A stretch of DNA of 64,000 nucleotides from an uncultured Acidobacteriota bacterium. GTDB lineage: Bacteria; Acidobacteriota; Terriglobia; Bryobacterales; Bryobacteraceae. The translations under genes were made by a program, and so were the position numbers. Position 1 is the stretch's first letter; every line of letters begins with the position of its first letter. The stretch covers positions 101,777 through 165,776 of the forward strand of contig CADEFT010000001.1 of NCBI GenBank assembly GCA_902826685.1. Direction: 5' to 3'. The notes under the pieces were generated by a model. That model worked only from the letters and a program-made list of their open reading frames with translations. It ran no database searches and was not told the DNA's origin. This document shows positions 52,129 to 61,523 of the stretch, one piece after another.

Positions 52129-52528
52129 CGCTGGAATTGGTTCCCGTTCCCGGCGGATGCATCGGCTTTCGGCTGATATTCGGGTAGATTGACCGGCGGC
52201 TGTCACTTCCGGCCCGTTTTTTTCGCCAATTGAGATGAGGGCGGATTCTGCCGAAAGCGGGTACCGCCCGTCGAAAATGGGGTCAGGGCCGGGCGGCGCT
52301 ACCCTTATCCGAATTATGATGGAAGAGACGGGATGGCCCTACCAGATCCACCGGGCGGGTGGATTTGCAACTTCGGTGGGTCATACTGCGTCAAATGAGG
52401 TGAGCACACCACAGGCTGAAAGTGTATGGGAGCCCCGGGGCACCTTACGCCCGGTTCCCAATCAATACCTTAGCGTGCCCTGCAGGAAGTTTGGTGTGCA
52501 GCCGAACTTGGACTAGGAGTCTTTGGCC
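52129..52528. other. 400-nt gap upstream of the PBP-like gene; possible structured leader
   Basis: No convincing protein gene; a 93-codon open frame at 52235-52516 has no family features. A T-run at 52215-52223 could end the ankyrin transcript, but no strong stem precedes it. GGGCGG at 52239-52244 and again at 52291-52296 can each pair with CCGCCC at 52264-52269, so two exclusive hairpins are possible in the leader of the gene at 52529. Confidence 0.4.
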
Positions 52529-55500
52529 GTGAGCCCGCGCGAGTTGTCCGTTCTAGTGCCGAATGAGATCCGGAAGGCCGAACCGGCGAAGCTCGTGCGT
52601 GGATTCCGTCAACGGCTCAGCCGCCTGCCGCGCCGGAAAACCATTTGGATTGCTGTCGGTACGGGTGTTGCCCTGTTCGTGTGGATGGAAGTGCGCAGCT
52701 CCTGGGTGCAGGCCAAGGTGTTCGGCGTAATTGTACGCAACAATACTTTCTCGGCACAGCCGGGTCCCAGTCCCGACATCCGTTTTCCGCAACACGGGCC
52801 CTACGACATGCGGCTCGGCTACAGCCGGATTCCGGAATTCACCGAACAACTGCGCAAGAGCGGTTTCGACATTACGCGGCAGGCCCGGCCCAACAAGATG
52901 GTGAAGCACGTTTTGGGCGTGCAGGTCTTCCCTCCTTATAAGGAAAAGTCGCAGGCCGGTCTTACCATTGCCGATGAGCGCAGCAACACGGTTTTCGCCG
53001 GCGCCTATCCGGAACGGGTCTATGCGAATTTCGACGCCATCCCGCCGCTGGTGGCGCATAGCCTGTTGTACGTGGAGAACCGGGAACTGTTGAGCACCGA
53101 GTACGCCACGCGAAATCCGGCCATCGAGTGGGACCGGTTCGCCAACGCCCTCATCGGCTACGGTCTCAAGAAGATTCACCTGGGGTCGGAACGCTCGGGC
53201 GGGTCGACGCTCGCCACGCAGCTTGAAAAGCTCCGCCATTCGCCCCGCGGCATCACCGGCTCGCCCGCCGAAAAGCTGCGCCAGATGATGTCGGCGACGC
53301 TCAAGTCCTATCAGGATGGCGATAGCACGCTCGAAGCGCGCAAGCGTATTGTGCTCGATTACGTGAATTCGCTGCCGCTCGCCTCGCAGGCGGGCTACGG
53401 CGAGGTGATTGGGCTTGCCGACGGTCTGCAGCTCTGGTTCGGCGCCGATTTCAACGAGGTCAATAAGCTTCTGGCGACGCCGGAAAAAGACCTGCGGCCG
53501 GGCGATTACAACAACTGGGTCAATGCCTACCGCCAGGCGCTCAGCCTGATTCTGGCCGTGCGCAAGCCTTCGGGCTATCTGCAAAGCGACCGGATCGCGC
53601 TGAAGGCGCGGGTGGATAGCTACCTGCCGCTGCTGGCAAGCGCCGGCATTATCTCCAATCACCTGCGCGATCGCGCCGGTGCCGCCTACGTCACCTTCCA
53701 CGACCGGGTGAACAAGCCGGAAAAGCCGGAACCGGCCGAGAAAAAGATCGTCGATTCCCTGCGCGTCGACCTGCTCAAAGCGCTGCGCATCCCGTCGCTC
53801 TATGAGATGGACCGGCTCGATCTCGATGTCCGCACCGCCGTCGATGGCAAGGCAGCCGAGGCCGCCGCCCGCAAGCTGATCGAGCTTGGCGATCCGAAGG
53901 CCGCCGTGCAGGCGGGGCTGACCGGCGAAAAGATGCTCGCGTCGTCCAAGGGCTCCGGCTCGGTCGTTTACAGTTTTACCCTTTATGAACGCGGCCGGGG
54001 CGTGAATCTGTTGCGGGTGCAGACCGACAACTACGAAGGCGCGCTCAATATCAACGAAGGCACCAAGCTCGAACTGGGCTCCACCGCCAAGCTGCGCACG
54101 CTGGTCACCTATCTGGAGCTGGTGGCCGAGCTGCACCGCCGCTACGCCAAGTATGCGCCCATGGAGGCCAAGGGCCTCGCCGTCAGCCCCGAAGATCATC
54201 TTTCGCGCTGGGCGCTGGAGTATCTTTCAGAAACCGAAGACCGCTCGCTGGAAGGCATGATCGACGCCTCGCTCAAGCGCAAGTATTCTACCGCTGCCTG
54301 GGAAGGTTTCTACACCGGCGGCGGGCTGCACTATTTCTCCAATTTCGACAAAGCCGACAACGGACGGCAGGTCACCGTCGCCGACGCGCTGCATCGCTCG
54401 GTCAACCTGGTGTTTGTGCGCATGATGCGCGACATCATCAACTATTACCTGTTTGAGAAGGTCGGAATCGACCCGGCGCTGTTTGAAGACGCGGAGAATC
54501 CGGCCCGGCGCGAGTTTGTGACCCGCTTTGCCGACGTCGAGGGGCAGGAGTATCTGCGCCGCTTCTACAGCCGCCACACGGGCAAGACGCCCGAGGAGAT
54601 GCTGGATACGCTGCTCAACCGGGCCCGGCGGCGCCGCGTGCCGCTGGCCGCGCTCTACCGCTCGGTGCGGCCGGCCGACAGCATCGAGAAGTTTCGTCTG
54701 TTTCTCACCGATTCCTGTCCCGATTGCGATTTGAGCGACATCGAGTCGCTTTACGACAAGTACCGCATGGACGCGTTCAGCCTCAACGATCGCGCCTATC
54801 TTTCCGGCTTCCATCCGCTCGAGCTGTGGCTGGTTCACCACCTGATGAACAGTCCGAAATCCACGCTGAGCGAGGTAATGGACGCGACCGAGGAGGAACG
54901 CCAGAAAGTCTACAAGTGGCTGTTCCAGGACAACAAGAAGCGCGCCCAGGACGTGCGCATCCGCACGCTGCTCGAAAAGGAAGCGTTCGAGCATTTGTTC
55001 CGGGCCTGGAAACGGCTGGGATTCCCGTTCGGTACCCTGGTCCCTTCGTATGCGACCGCGCTCGGCAGTTCGGGCGATACGCCGGCCGCGCTGGCCGAGT
55101 TGGCGGGTGTCATTTTGAACGACGGCGTGCGGCAGCCCACCGTCCGCTTCCGCCGGTTGCATTTCGCCGGGAACACCCCGTTTGAAACGGTTTTCGAGCC
55201 CAGGCACCAGAAGCCGGAGCGGCTCCTGCCGATTGAGATCGCCCGCGCCGTGAAGCGCGAGATGACCGGGGTCGTGCAGTTCGGTACCGCCGGCCGCGCC
55301 TACCAGTCGGTAAAGCTGGACGATGGCCGCGTCCTGCCCCTGGGCGGCAAGACCGGTACCGGCGACAACCGCTTTGAGATCCATACGGCCCAGGGCTGGC
55401 TGAAATCCTCGCGCGTGATCAATCGCACCGCGACGTTCGTCTTCGTGATCGACGACCGGTTCTACGGTACGGTAGTCGCCTACGTACCGGGAGCCGACGC

Positions 55501-55648
55501 CGCCTCGTTCAATTTCACCAGCGCCTTGCCGGTGCAGGTCTTCCGCACCCTGGTGCCCACCTTTAAGAGCACTCTCGAAGCCGCTTACCGCAGCAAAGAG
55601 ATTCAGGTCGCAACGGTACCCGCCGCCGAGGCCCCCGCCGCCCGCTAA
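52529..55648 (+). CDS. Class A penicillin-binding-like protein (transglycosylase plus SxxK transpeptidase-like)
   Basis: From GTG 52529, 9 nt after AGGAG, the product is 1039 residues (a TTG two codons earlier is also in frame). A membrane segment near residue 50 (TIWIAVGTGVALFVWMEV) is followed by a GT51 transglycosylase domain: AHSLLYVENREL, GGSTLATQLEKLRHS, and YGLADGL-like sequence. The transpeptidase-like part contains ELGSTAKLRTL (an STAK matching SxxK) and a GGKTGTGDNR box (KTG). It is larger than usual PBPs and has a long insert between the STAK and the KTG. It probably polymerises cell-wall glycan in the periplasm. Confidence 0.75.
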   Translation: MSPRELSVLVPNEIRKAEPAKLVRGFRQRLSRLPRRKTIWIAVGTGVALFVWMEVRSSWVQAKVFGVIVRNNTFSAQPGPSPDIRFPQHGPYDMRLGYSRIPEFTEQLRKSGFDITRQARPNKMVKHVLGVQVFPPYKEKSQAGLTIADERSNTVFAGAYPERVYANFDAIPPLVAHSLLYVENRELLSTEYATRNPAIEWDRFANALIGYGLKKIHLGSERSGGSTLATQLEKLRHSPRGITGSPAEKLRQMMSATLKSYQDGDSTLEARKRIVLDYVNSLPLASQAGYGEVIGLADGLQLWFGADFNEVNKLLATPEKDLRPGDYNNWVNAYRQALSLILAVRKPSGYLQSDRIALKARVDSYLPLLASAGIISNHLRDRAGAAYVTFHDRVNKPEKPEPAEKKIVDSLRVDLLKALRIPSLYEMDRLDLDVRTAVDGKAAEAAARKLIELGDPKAAVQAGLTGEKMLASSKGSGSVVYSFTLYERGRGVNLLRVQTDNYEGALNINEGTKLELGSTAKLRTLVTYLELVAELHRRYAKYAPMEAKGLAVSPEDHLSRWALEYLSETEDRSLEGMIDASLKRKYSTAAWEGFYTGGGLHYFSNFDKADNGRQVTVADALHRSVNLVFVRMMRDIINYYLFEKVGIDPALFEDAENPARREFVTRFADVEGQEYLRRFYSRHTGKTPEEMLDTLLNRARRRRVPLAALYRSVRPADSIEKFRLFLTDSCPDCDLSDIESLYDKYRMDAFSLNDRAYLSGFHPLELWLVHHLMNSPKSTLSEVMDATEEERQKVYKWLFQDNKKRAQDVRIRTLLEKEAFEHLFRAWKRLGFPFGTLVPSYATALGSSGDTPAALAELAGVILNDGVRQPTVRFRRLHFAGNTPFETVFEPRHQKPERLLPIEIARAVKREMTGVVQFGTAGRAYQSVKLDDGRVLPLGGKTGTGDNRFEIHTAQGWLKSSRVINRTATFVFVIDDRFYGTVVAYVPGADAASFNFTSALPVQVFRTLVPTFKSTLEAAYRSKEIQVATVPAAEAPAAR

Positions 55649-55827
55649 ATCGACACAATTTTAATGCGTCCGTAGTATGGCGCCGGGCGTCCCTGGCCTC
55701 TATACTGTCTGACAAGCCAGTTAAACGATACCCGAGAATCCGGTGGGTGAACCGGCCTTGTGGTCTCTTCATTAGTTCGTTTTGTCGTAAAAAGTGCGTC
55801 CGTTGAGGACGACGGGGGAAGACTGTC

Positions 55828-57114
55828 ATGGTTGCTTTTCAGCCATCCCGGCGCACGCTGGGTCTGGCCGTGCTGGCCATCGCCATACTGGCCGCCATCA
55901 CGTACTTGCCGTTTCTGACAAACCCATTTATCTCGGACGATTATGTCCAGATTGATCTGGCCCGGAAGTTCGGGCCCATGGCGAACTGGGGGGACCTGCT
56001 CGCCGATCCGCTCTACCGATGCCGCGCCACCTCGCTGCTGCTGACCTATTGGACCGATCAGATCTTCGGCCTCAAGGCGCTTGCCTACAACGCGAGTTCG
56101 CTGACCGTCCACATCCTCAACGCCGTGCTGCTGCTGCTGCTGGGGTCCTGGCGCGTGATCGGATGGCGTATCTCGGCCGTCGCCGCCTGTTTCTTTGCCG
56201 TTTATGAGGGTCATCAGGAGGCGGTGGTCTGGTATGCCGCCCTGCCGGAGCTGCTGGTATTCTTCTTCTCGCTGCTCTCGGTGTTGCTGTGGCTCGCCTG
56301 GCTGCGAAACCCGCGTCCGATTCTGTGGGCCGCGACCATGGCGGCTTTCCTGCTAGCCCTGGCGTCGAAAGAATCGGGCGTCGTGGTGGCGCCGTTGCTG
56401 ATCGTGGTGGGGCTGGTGGAGCGTGCCGAGTGGCGGCGTCTCGCCATCGCCGTCACGCCCTTTCTGTTTCTGTGCGGCGTCTACTTTGGCCTGGCGTTCG
56501 CCGAGCGCTCCAACCATCTGCATTTCAATGACGGCACGTTCTCATTGAACGCCCCGTTCTGGATTCCCTGGAGCCGCACTTTCTTCCGCCTCTTCTGGTT
56601 CTGGGGCCTGCTGTCGCTGGCGGTCGTCTGGAAACTGCGCGAGCGCCGGCTGATGGCGTTACTGGCGGTGGCCGGTCTGTGGATCTCGGTTACTCTGATG
56701 CCTTACAGCTTCCTCACCTATATGCCGCGCATTCCCAGCCGCCATACCTACCTGGCGAGCGTGGGTGCCGCGCTGGTGGTGGCCGCCGCTCTACACGCTC
56801 TCACGGCCCGCCTGGGGCCCGGCCGCCGATGGGTGACGCCGGTGCTGGCGGGCTGCATCGTCGTTCACAACTGGGGCTATCTGTGGGCGGTGAAGCATCC
56901 ACAGTTTACGCTGCGGGCCGAACCTACCGAGCAGCTTCTGAAGCACGTCGAACGGTCGAAGGGCCCGATTTCCCTCGATTGCTTTCCCTATGGGATCGAG
57001 GTGGCCGACGCGGCCCTACGCCTCACCGGCCATTCGTCGGAAGTGAATCGCTTACAGCCGAGGCATATCCGCAGCGAATCGGAATGCCGGTCTCGCTCCT
57101 ACGTCGGCGATTAA
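55828..57114 (+). CDS. Polytopic glycosyltransferase-like membrane protein (PMT/GT39-type)
   Basis: A 428-residue protein with at least ten hydrophobic segments and a good GGGGGAAG ribosome site. The first loop has FISDDYVQIDLAR, the acidic DD/DE motif typical of GT-C transferases that use polyprenyl-phosphate sugars. No known subfamily could be assigned. It follows the PBP-like gene after 179 nt and could add sugars to a cell-surface polymer. Its stop overlaps the convergent MoeB gene by 4 nt. Confidence 0.7.
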   Translation: MVAFQPSRRTLGLAVLAIAILAAITYLPFLTNPFISDDYVQIDLARKFGPMANWGDLLADPLYRCRATSLLLTYWTDQIFGLKALAYNASSLTVHILNAVLLLLLGSWRVIGWRISAVAACFFAVYEGHQEAVVWYAALPELLVFFFSLLSVLLWLAWLRNPRPILWAATMAAFLLALASKESGVVVAPLLIVVGLVERAEWRRLAIAVTPFLFLCGVYFGLAFAERSNHLHFNDGTFSLNAPFWIPWSRTFFRLFWFWGLLSLAVVWKLRERRLMALLAVAGLWISVTLMPYSFLTYMPRIPSRHTYLASVGAALVVAAALHALTARLGPGRRWVTPVLAGCIVVHNWGYLWAVKHPQFTLRAEPTEQLLKHVERSKGPISLDCFPYGIEVADAALRLTGHSSEVNRLQPRHIRSESECRSRSYVGD

Positions 57115-58259
57115 TACTTGGGAACGCGCGGATCGACCTTATCCGACCACCCGAGAATCCCGCCCTTCATATTGCGCACGCGTTTGAACCCGTTTTGCCG
57201 CAGCAGGTCGCAGGCCTTGGCGCTGCGCATTCCGCTCTTGCAGTGGACGACGAGTTCGGCATTGGCATCGAGCTCGGCCAGACGCTTAGGCAGCTCGCCC
57301 AGCGGGATCAATCGCGCCCCGATATTGCAGATCTGGTATTCATGCGGCTCCCGCACGTCGAGCAGCACGAAATCGTGCTTGGCGTCGAGCAGCTTCTTCA
57401 CTTCCACCGGGTCGATTTCGAGATCGCTGGCAGCCGCCGGCGTCGCTTCGGCCTGCTTCGGCACGCCGCAGAACTGGTGATAGTCGATCAACTGGTGTAT
57501 GGTACGGTTCGGGCCGCAGATCGGGCAATCGGGCGCCTTGCGCAGACGCATTTCGCGGAACCGCATGTTCAAGGCGTCGTACAGCACCAGGCGCCCGGCC
57601 AGCGTGTCGCCTTTGCCGAGAATGAGCTTCACGACCTCGGTCGCCTGCATCACGCCGATCATGCCGGGAAGGATGCCTAGCACGCCGCCTTCGGCGCACG
57701 AAGGCACCAGCCCCGGAGGTGGCGGCTCCGGATAGAGGCAGCGATAGCAGGGACCTTCTTTCGTCGCAAACACCGAAGCCTGCCCTTCAAACCGGAAGAT
57801 GGAGCCATAGACATTCGGCTTGCCCAGCAGCACACAAACGTCGTTCACCAGGTAGCGCGTGGGGAAATTGTCGGTGCCATCCACCACGATGTCGTAGTTC
57901 TTCACGATCTCCATGGCGTTCTCGCTTGAAAGCGCCACTTCGTGCTTCACCACGTTGACGTTGGGATTGATGTCCTTCATGCGGTCGCCGGCCGAATCGA
58001 GCTTCTTGCGCCCGATGTCTCCGGTGCCGTGAATCACCTGCCGCTGCAGGTTCGAGATATCCACCACGTCGAAATCCACCAGGCCGATGGTGCCCACGCC
58101 CGCCGCCGTCAGGTAGAGGCCGATGGGCGCGCCAAGCCCGCCGGTGCCGATGCAAAGCACACGCGCCCGCTTGAGCGCGAGCTGCCCTTCCATGCCCACT
58201 TCGGGCAGAATCAGGTGGCGGCTATACCGCTGAATCTCTTCGTTTGAAAGCGCGGCCAT
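57111..58259 (-). CDS. moeB: MoeB/ThiF adenylyltransferase fused to rhodanese
   Basis: A 382-residue protein from ATG 58259 (GTG 58262 is also in frame, but a GGAGG 6 nt before the ATG favours the latter). E1-like domain: RYSRHLILPEVG, CIGTGGLGAPIG, DNFPTRYLVND, CYRC and CPIC zinc cysteines. C-terminal rhodanese with active-site Cys in HCKSGMRS. It activates the C-terminus of a ubiquitin-like carrier by adenylation and gives it sulfur. The carrier and a JAMM protease are encoded just upstream. Confidence 0.9.
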   Translation of the reverse strand: MAALSNEEIQRYSRHLILPEVGMEGQLALKRARVLCIGTGGLGAPIGLYLTAAGVGTIGLVDFDVVDISNLQRQVIHGTGDIGRKKLDSAGDRMKDINPNVNVVKHEVALSSENAMEIVKNYDIVVDGTDNFPTRYLVNDVCVLLGKPNVYGSIFRFEGQASVFATKEGPCYRCLYPEPPPPGLVPSCAEGGVLGILPGMIGVMQATEVVKLILGKGDTLAGRLVLYDALNMRFREMRLRKAPDCPICGPNRTIHQLIDYHQFCGVPKQAEATPAAASDLEIDPVEVKKLLDAKHDFVLLDVREPHEYQICNIGARLIPLGELPKRLAELDANAELVVHCKSGMRSAKACDLLRQNGFKRVRNMKGGILGWSDKVDPRVPKY

Positions 58260-58534
58260 CACAGACCTCCGGCAATCGACGGCACGATGGACACCGTGTC
58301 GGAATCCTTTACCTCGGTCTTGCCTTTGCTCAGGTAGCGGATATCTTCGTCGTTCACATAGACGTTTACGAAGCTGCGCAGCTTGCCTTCGTCGTTGAAC
58401 AGGTTCTTGCGCAGGTCGCCGTATTGGGTGGTGAGCCCGCCCAGCACCTCATCGATGGTGGCGCCGGAAACGGTCACCGCGTCCTGCTGGTTCACGAATT
58501 GACGCAGCGGCGTCGGAATGAGAATTTTGGCCAT
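58259..58534 (-). CDS. Ubiquitin-like sulfur carrier (MoaD/ThiS/CysO-like), masked C-terminus GGL
   Basis: A 91-residue beta-grasp protein (MAKILIPTPLRQFVNQQDAV..., IDEVLGGLTTQYGDLRKNLF, FVNVYVNDEDIRYLSKGKTEVKDSDTVSIVPSIAGGL in pieces). The chain ends Gly-Gly-Leu, one residue past the usual GG, and would need trimming before thiocarboxylation. The stop codon overlaps the MoeB start (TGATG). It is 5 nt downstream of the JAMM protease gene. Confidence 0.88.
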   Translation of the reverse strand: MAKILIPTPLRQFVNQQDAVTVSGATIDEVLGGLTTQYGDLRKNLFNDEGKLRSFVNVYVNDEDIRYLSKGKTEVKDSDTVSIVPSIAGGL

Positions 58535-58539
58535 TTTGC

Positions 58540-58956
58540 TTAGAACTCCAATTCTTCCCGCGGCGCTTCGGTCTGATCGAAGTTCGGCAGAAAGCTGTTG
58601 GCGTGATCGAACACGCCTTTCTTGATGGATAAAACGACAAACGAATACCACGGACAGGAACTCGCCAGATCGCGCTTGGAAAAATAGGCGTCGCAATCGG
58701 GGTGGGAATGAAAGATGCCGATGATACTCAGGCCCCGCGCCCGCGCCTCCTTCTCCACGGCAAGCTGCTCGGCCGGATCGAGCTCATAGGTATCTTCCTG
58801 CGCCCCTTCAAAGGCGTTGCGCATCTGCCAGGCCACCACGCCGTGCCGGACACCGTCCTTCTCCGTCCCAAGGATGGCCCCGCAGCACTCACGGGGATAG
58901 GCGGCTTCGGCGTGCGCTACCATCACGGCCCAGGCTGATTTGTCGATTCGGATCAC
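58540..58956 (-). CDS. JAMM/MPN zinc metalloprotease (Mec+-like)
   Basis: A 138-residue protein from GTG 58956. JAMM catalytic residues are all present: Glu23 (PRECCGAILG), His83 and His85 in IFHSHPDCDA, Ser93 and Asp96 in YFSKRD. The family (Mec+, QbsD) removes or releases amino acids at the C-terminus of ubiquitin-like sulfur carriers. Here it would expose the GG of the adjacent carrier, or release cysteine made on it as in the mycobacterial CysO-CysM pathway; no cysM-like gene is visible nearby. Confidence 0.9.
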   Translation of the reverse strand: MIRIDKSAWAVMVAHAEAAYPRECCGAILGTEKDGVRHGVVAWQMRNAFEGAQEDTYELDPAEQLAVEKEARARGLSIIGIFHSHPDCDAYFSKRDLASSCPWYSFVVLSIKKGVFDHANSFLPNFDQTEAPREELEF

Positions 58957-59019
58957 GTTGCAGAGCTTATTTTAGCGCAGGATGCGAATCTGCTCAATCC
59001 CCGTATAGTTTGGGGTGAT

Positions 59020-60483
59020 TTAGCTGAGCGCCGCCCGTGCCAGCCGCATCGCTTCCGGTTCGGCATCGGCCGGACCCTTGGCGTAGTAGACGGCGGCGGC
59101 GCAAAGATAAGGCTGCCATTCGGGGCTCACCTGGCCGATGTCTTCAAGAAGCGCGGCGAGGTATTTGTAGTAGTGCACCTCGTTGGCCTTGGCGACGTTG
59201 AGCCGGATGAGGCCGCTCAGCAGTTGCTGGCGGCCCGGCAGGCCGCGCGCCATCGCCAGCGCCTGCGAGGCGGCGGTATCGAGCTTGGCCGGAATGGCCG
59301 GGAACACGTCGCCTTCGGCCGGTTCGAGATCGGTGATGGCGAAGCGGCGCAGGCCACCCTCGACCTGCTCGCCATACTGGCGGAACTGGCACATCCAACC
59401 CACTCCCTGCAGCGTGAGCAGCAGGCGGGTGCGCGGATCGGAAGCCATCGTATAGGCATAGCGCAGCGCGTTGGCCGAAGAGACGGCGTGGATCCCGCCA
59501 ATGACCATGCCTGGGTTGGCCCGCACGCGCTGTTCGGCCGACATCAGATGGACCGCGTCCCAGACCGAAGCCGCGCCGCATTGCCCTTTGGCCAGGCGCG
59601 CGGCGATATCGGAACAGGCATCGTCGAGCTTGGCCTCGCGCATGACCTTGAGAACTTCGCGCACGGCGGTGGATTCCGACGGCTGCGCGATCCAGGAATC
59701 GGTGAGGCGCGCCTCACGGACGCGCTTCAGATTTCCGTGGATGCTCTGGTCGTGGAAGGTGAATCCATCGCGCTTGGAATCCGGCCCGAAATCGGTCAGC
59801 CCCGTCACCAGGGATCGCAGCACGGGCCCGGCGTGCTGCCAGCCGATCACTTCGAGCGTGCGGTAGACGTTGGCGGTAAAGATCGCCTTGTGGCCGATGT
59901 TGCGATAGTCGCGGGCGCCGGATTTCCACAGGGTGGCGAAGATATCGGCCGGCGCGCGATGGCTGGCCAGCACGGTGGCGGCGCGCTCGGCCCGTTCGCC
60001 GTCCCAGGCTTCAAGCGCCGCTTCAAGCTCGGCCGCCGCCCGATCGGGCGCGGGCAGCCTGCCGCCGAGCGCGGCCATCGCGTAGTCGCCGGATTTCGAT
60101 TTCGTATCCCGTTCCTGCGCCGTCTTGAAATTGTCGAGCGCAAAGAACAGCGGCAGCGCGCGCGTATCGGGCGGCGCTTCGAGGCTCAATTGATGCGCCG
60201 CGTGAATCACGAATACGCAATGCAGCGCGAAGCCCGGCGGACGCGGGTTCACGTTGCGAACGCCCGCCAGAAACAAAGCAGCCAGGAATTGTTTGTAGGA
60301 AACGCCGCGGCGCATCTGGTTGACGGCCATGGCGGCGCAGTCTTGGCGAGGTGTCGTTTCGATCAGCCGCACCAGGGGCTCCATCTCGGGCCGGAAGCGG
60401 ACCAGTTCGGGCGTCACCTGGGCGTCGGCGCGCGTGAGCGCCAACGGAGCGGCCAGTTGCATCCACTCGCGCCGGGAAAACAT
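59020..60483 (-). CDS. Exported conserved protein with Tat-like leader, unknown function
   Basis: A 487-residue protein starting MFSRREWMQLAAPLALTRA, a twin-arginine-like leader. It is mainly helical, with conserved-looking HKAIFTANVYRTLEVIGWQHA, FTFHDQSIHGNLKRVREA and HLMSAEQRVRANPGMVIGG. I do not recognise a family; the several histidines and acidic residues in the middle could form a metal site. It ends upstream of nothing else on this strand and lies directly after the isomerase gene (3 nt), with which it is probably co-transcribed. Confidence 0.6.
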   Translation of the reverse strand: MFSRREWMQLAAPLALTRADAQVTPELVRFRPEMEPLVRLIETTPRQDCAAMAVNQMRRGVSYKQFLAALFLAGVRNVNPRPPGFALHCVFVIHAAHQLSLEAPPDTRALPLFFALDNFKTAQERDTKSKSGDYAMAALGGRLPAPDRAAAELEAALEAWDGERAERAATVLASHRAPADIFATLWKSGARDYRNIGHKAIFTANVYRTLEVIGWQHAGPVLRSLVTGLTDFGPDSKRDGFTFHDQSIHGNLKRVREARLTDSWIAQPSESTAVREVLKVMREAKLDDACSDIAARLAKGQCGAASVWDAVHLMSAEQRVRANPGMVIGGIHAVSSANALRYAYTMASDPRTRLLLTLQGVGWMCQFRQYGEQVEGGLRRFAITDLEPAEGDVFPAIPAKLDTAASQALAMARGLPGRQQLLSGLIRLNVAKANEVHYYKYLAALLEDIGQVSPEWQPYLCAAAVYYAKGPADAEPEAMRLARAALS

Positions 60484-60486
60484 GAG

Positions 60487-61350
60487 TCAGCCTCCGATGA
60501 GGGCGAACGCTTTGCGCATGGCTTCGGCGCTGACGGCCAGCGCCTGTTCCCGCGGCATGTTGCGCAGTTCCGCGTTGAACGGCTCCGGACGGACCGGACC
60601 GTCATAGCCCATGGCCTGCAACGCGCCCAGGAAAGCCGCGAGGTCGATGACGCCGGTAGCCATGGGCAGCTCACGCGCGTTGTCGATCTGCTGATCGGCG
60701 GTCAGGCCCTTGGGGGCGTCGTTCAAATCCACCGATACGACATCTTCGTTCTTTAACGACAGCAGGTCCTGCTTCGATTCCTTCGAGGTGTACCAGTGCC
60801 AGCTATCGAGCACGAAGCCGATGTTCTTCCGTCCGGAGGCGGCAATCAGTTCCTTGGTCTCGGCCATGGTGTGGACGAAGGGATAGCGCTGCGAGCTCCA
60901 CAGCGTCTTCGGACCCACGTATTCGAGCCCGAAGCGCATGCCGTGATCGCCCAGCACCTGGCCGATGGCGCCGAGGCGCCGCGCGTGCTGGTCGAAATTG
61001 GCGCGGTAGGTCAACTGATCGTGCATGGGCCGGAGCCAAGTGCCGACGCGGGTCACTCCGGCGGCCTGCAAAGCCTTGGCATGCGACGGCAGCGATTTCA
61101 TTCCTTCCTGAAATAATTCCTCGGTCCCGCGAAAATCGACGCGCAGCCCGGCACTGCCCCAAACCAGGCGCTTGGCGCGCAGCGCGTCGTTCAGGCGGCG
61201 CATCTCATCGGCGCCCAGGGTGGCGAGGAATTCCGGCTGCGGCTCCACGGCCTCATAGCCGTGGTCGTGGGCGAAGGCGATGGCTTCCCGCTGATCGGCT
61301 TTCACGCCTATCGATCCGCAGGTGAGATGAATGGTCATTTTACGCGGCAT
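60487..61350 (-). CDS. Sugar phosphate isomerase/epimerase-like TIM barrel
   Basis: A 287-residue member of the xylose-isomerase-like TIM-barrel (AP endonuclease 2) family: MTIHLTCGSIGVKADQREA, EAVEPQPEFLATLG, FGLEYVGPKTLW, IGFVLDSWHWYTS and VVSVDLNDAP with metal-binding Glu/Asp/His. It probably isomerises or epimerises a sugar or inositol derivative. The downstream Tat-exported gene starts within 3 nt of its stop. Confidence 0.85.
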   Translation of the reverse strand: MPRKMTIHLTCGSIGVKADQREAIAFAHDHGYEAVEPQPEFLATLGADEMRRLNDALRAKRLVWGSAGLRVDFRGTEELFQEGMKSLPSHAKALQAAGVTRVGTWLRPMHDQLTYRANFDQHARRLGAIGQVLGDHGMRFGLEYVGPKTLWSSQRYPFVHTMAETKELIAASGRKNIGFVLDSWHWYTSKESKQDLLSLKNEDVVSVDLNDAPKGLTADQQIDNARELPMATGVIDLAAFLGALQAMGYDGPVRPEPFNAELRNMPREQALAVSAEAMRKAFALIGG

Positions 61351-61453
61351 AGCGGGACCCGGTCTCCAATTGTAAACTCAGCCCGGAAAAAAATTCTGGC
61401 CACGGAACAAAACCGCCGCCGGCTTCGTCCGTATAAATAACAAACGAGAGAAA

Positions 61454-61500
61454 CGCCTCCTCGCGTACCCTTTCCCCAACACCAACCGCGCGAGGAGGCG
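61454..61500 (-). terminator. Hairpin terminator after the DUF2007 gene
   Basis: Perfect 12-bp inverted arms CGCCTCCTCGCG (61454-61465) and CGCGAGGAGGCG (61489-61500) with a 23-nt loop lie 24 nt after the stop at 61524. On the minus strand the right-hand flank is T-rich (TTTCTCTCGTTTG), so it should end minus-strand transcription. Confidence 0.65.
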
Positions 61501-61523
61501 CGTTCGTTTTCCGGACGGGCTTT

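Noticed and set aside
52235..52516. 93-codon frame before the PBP-like gene
   Set aside because: No ribosome site or family features, and its sequence overlaps the putative leader hairpins.
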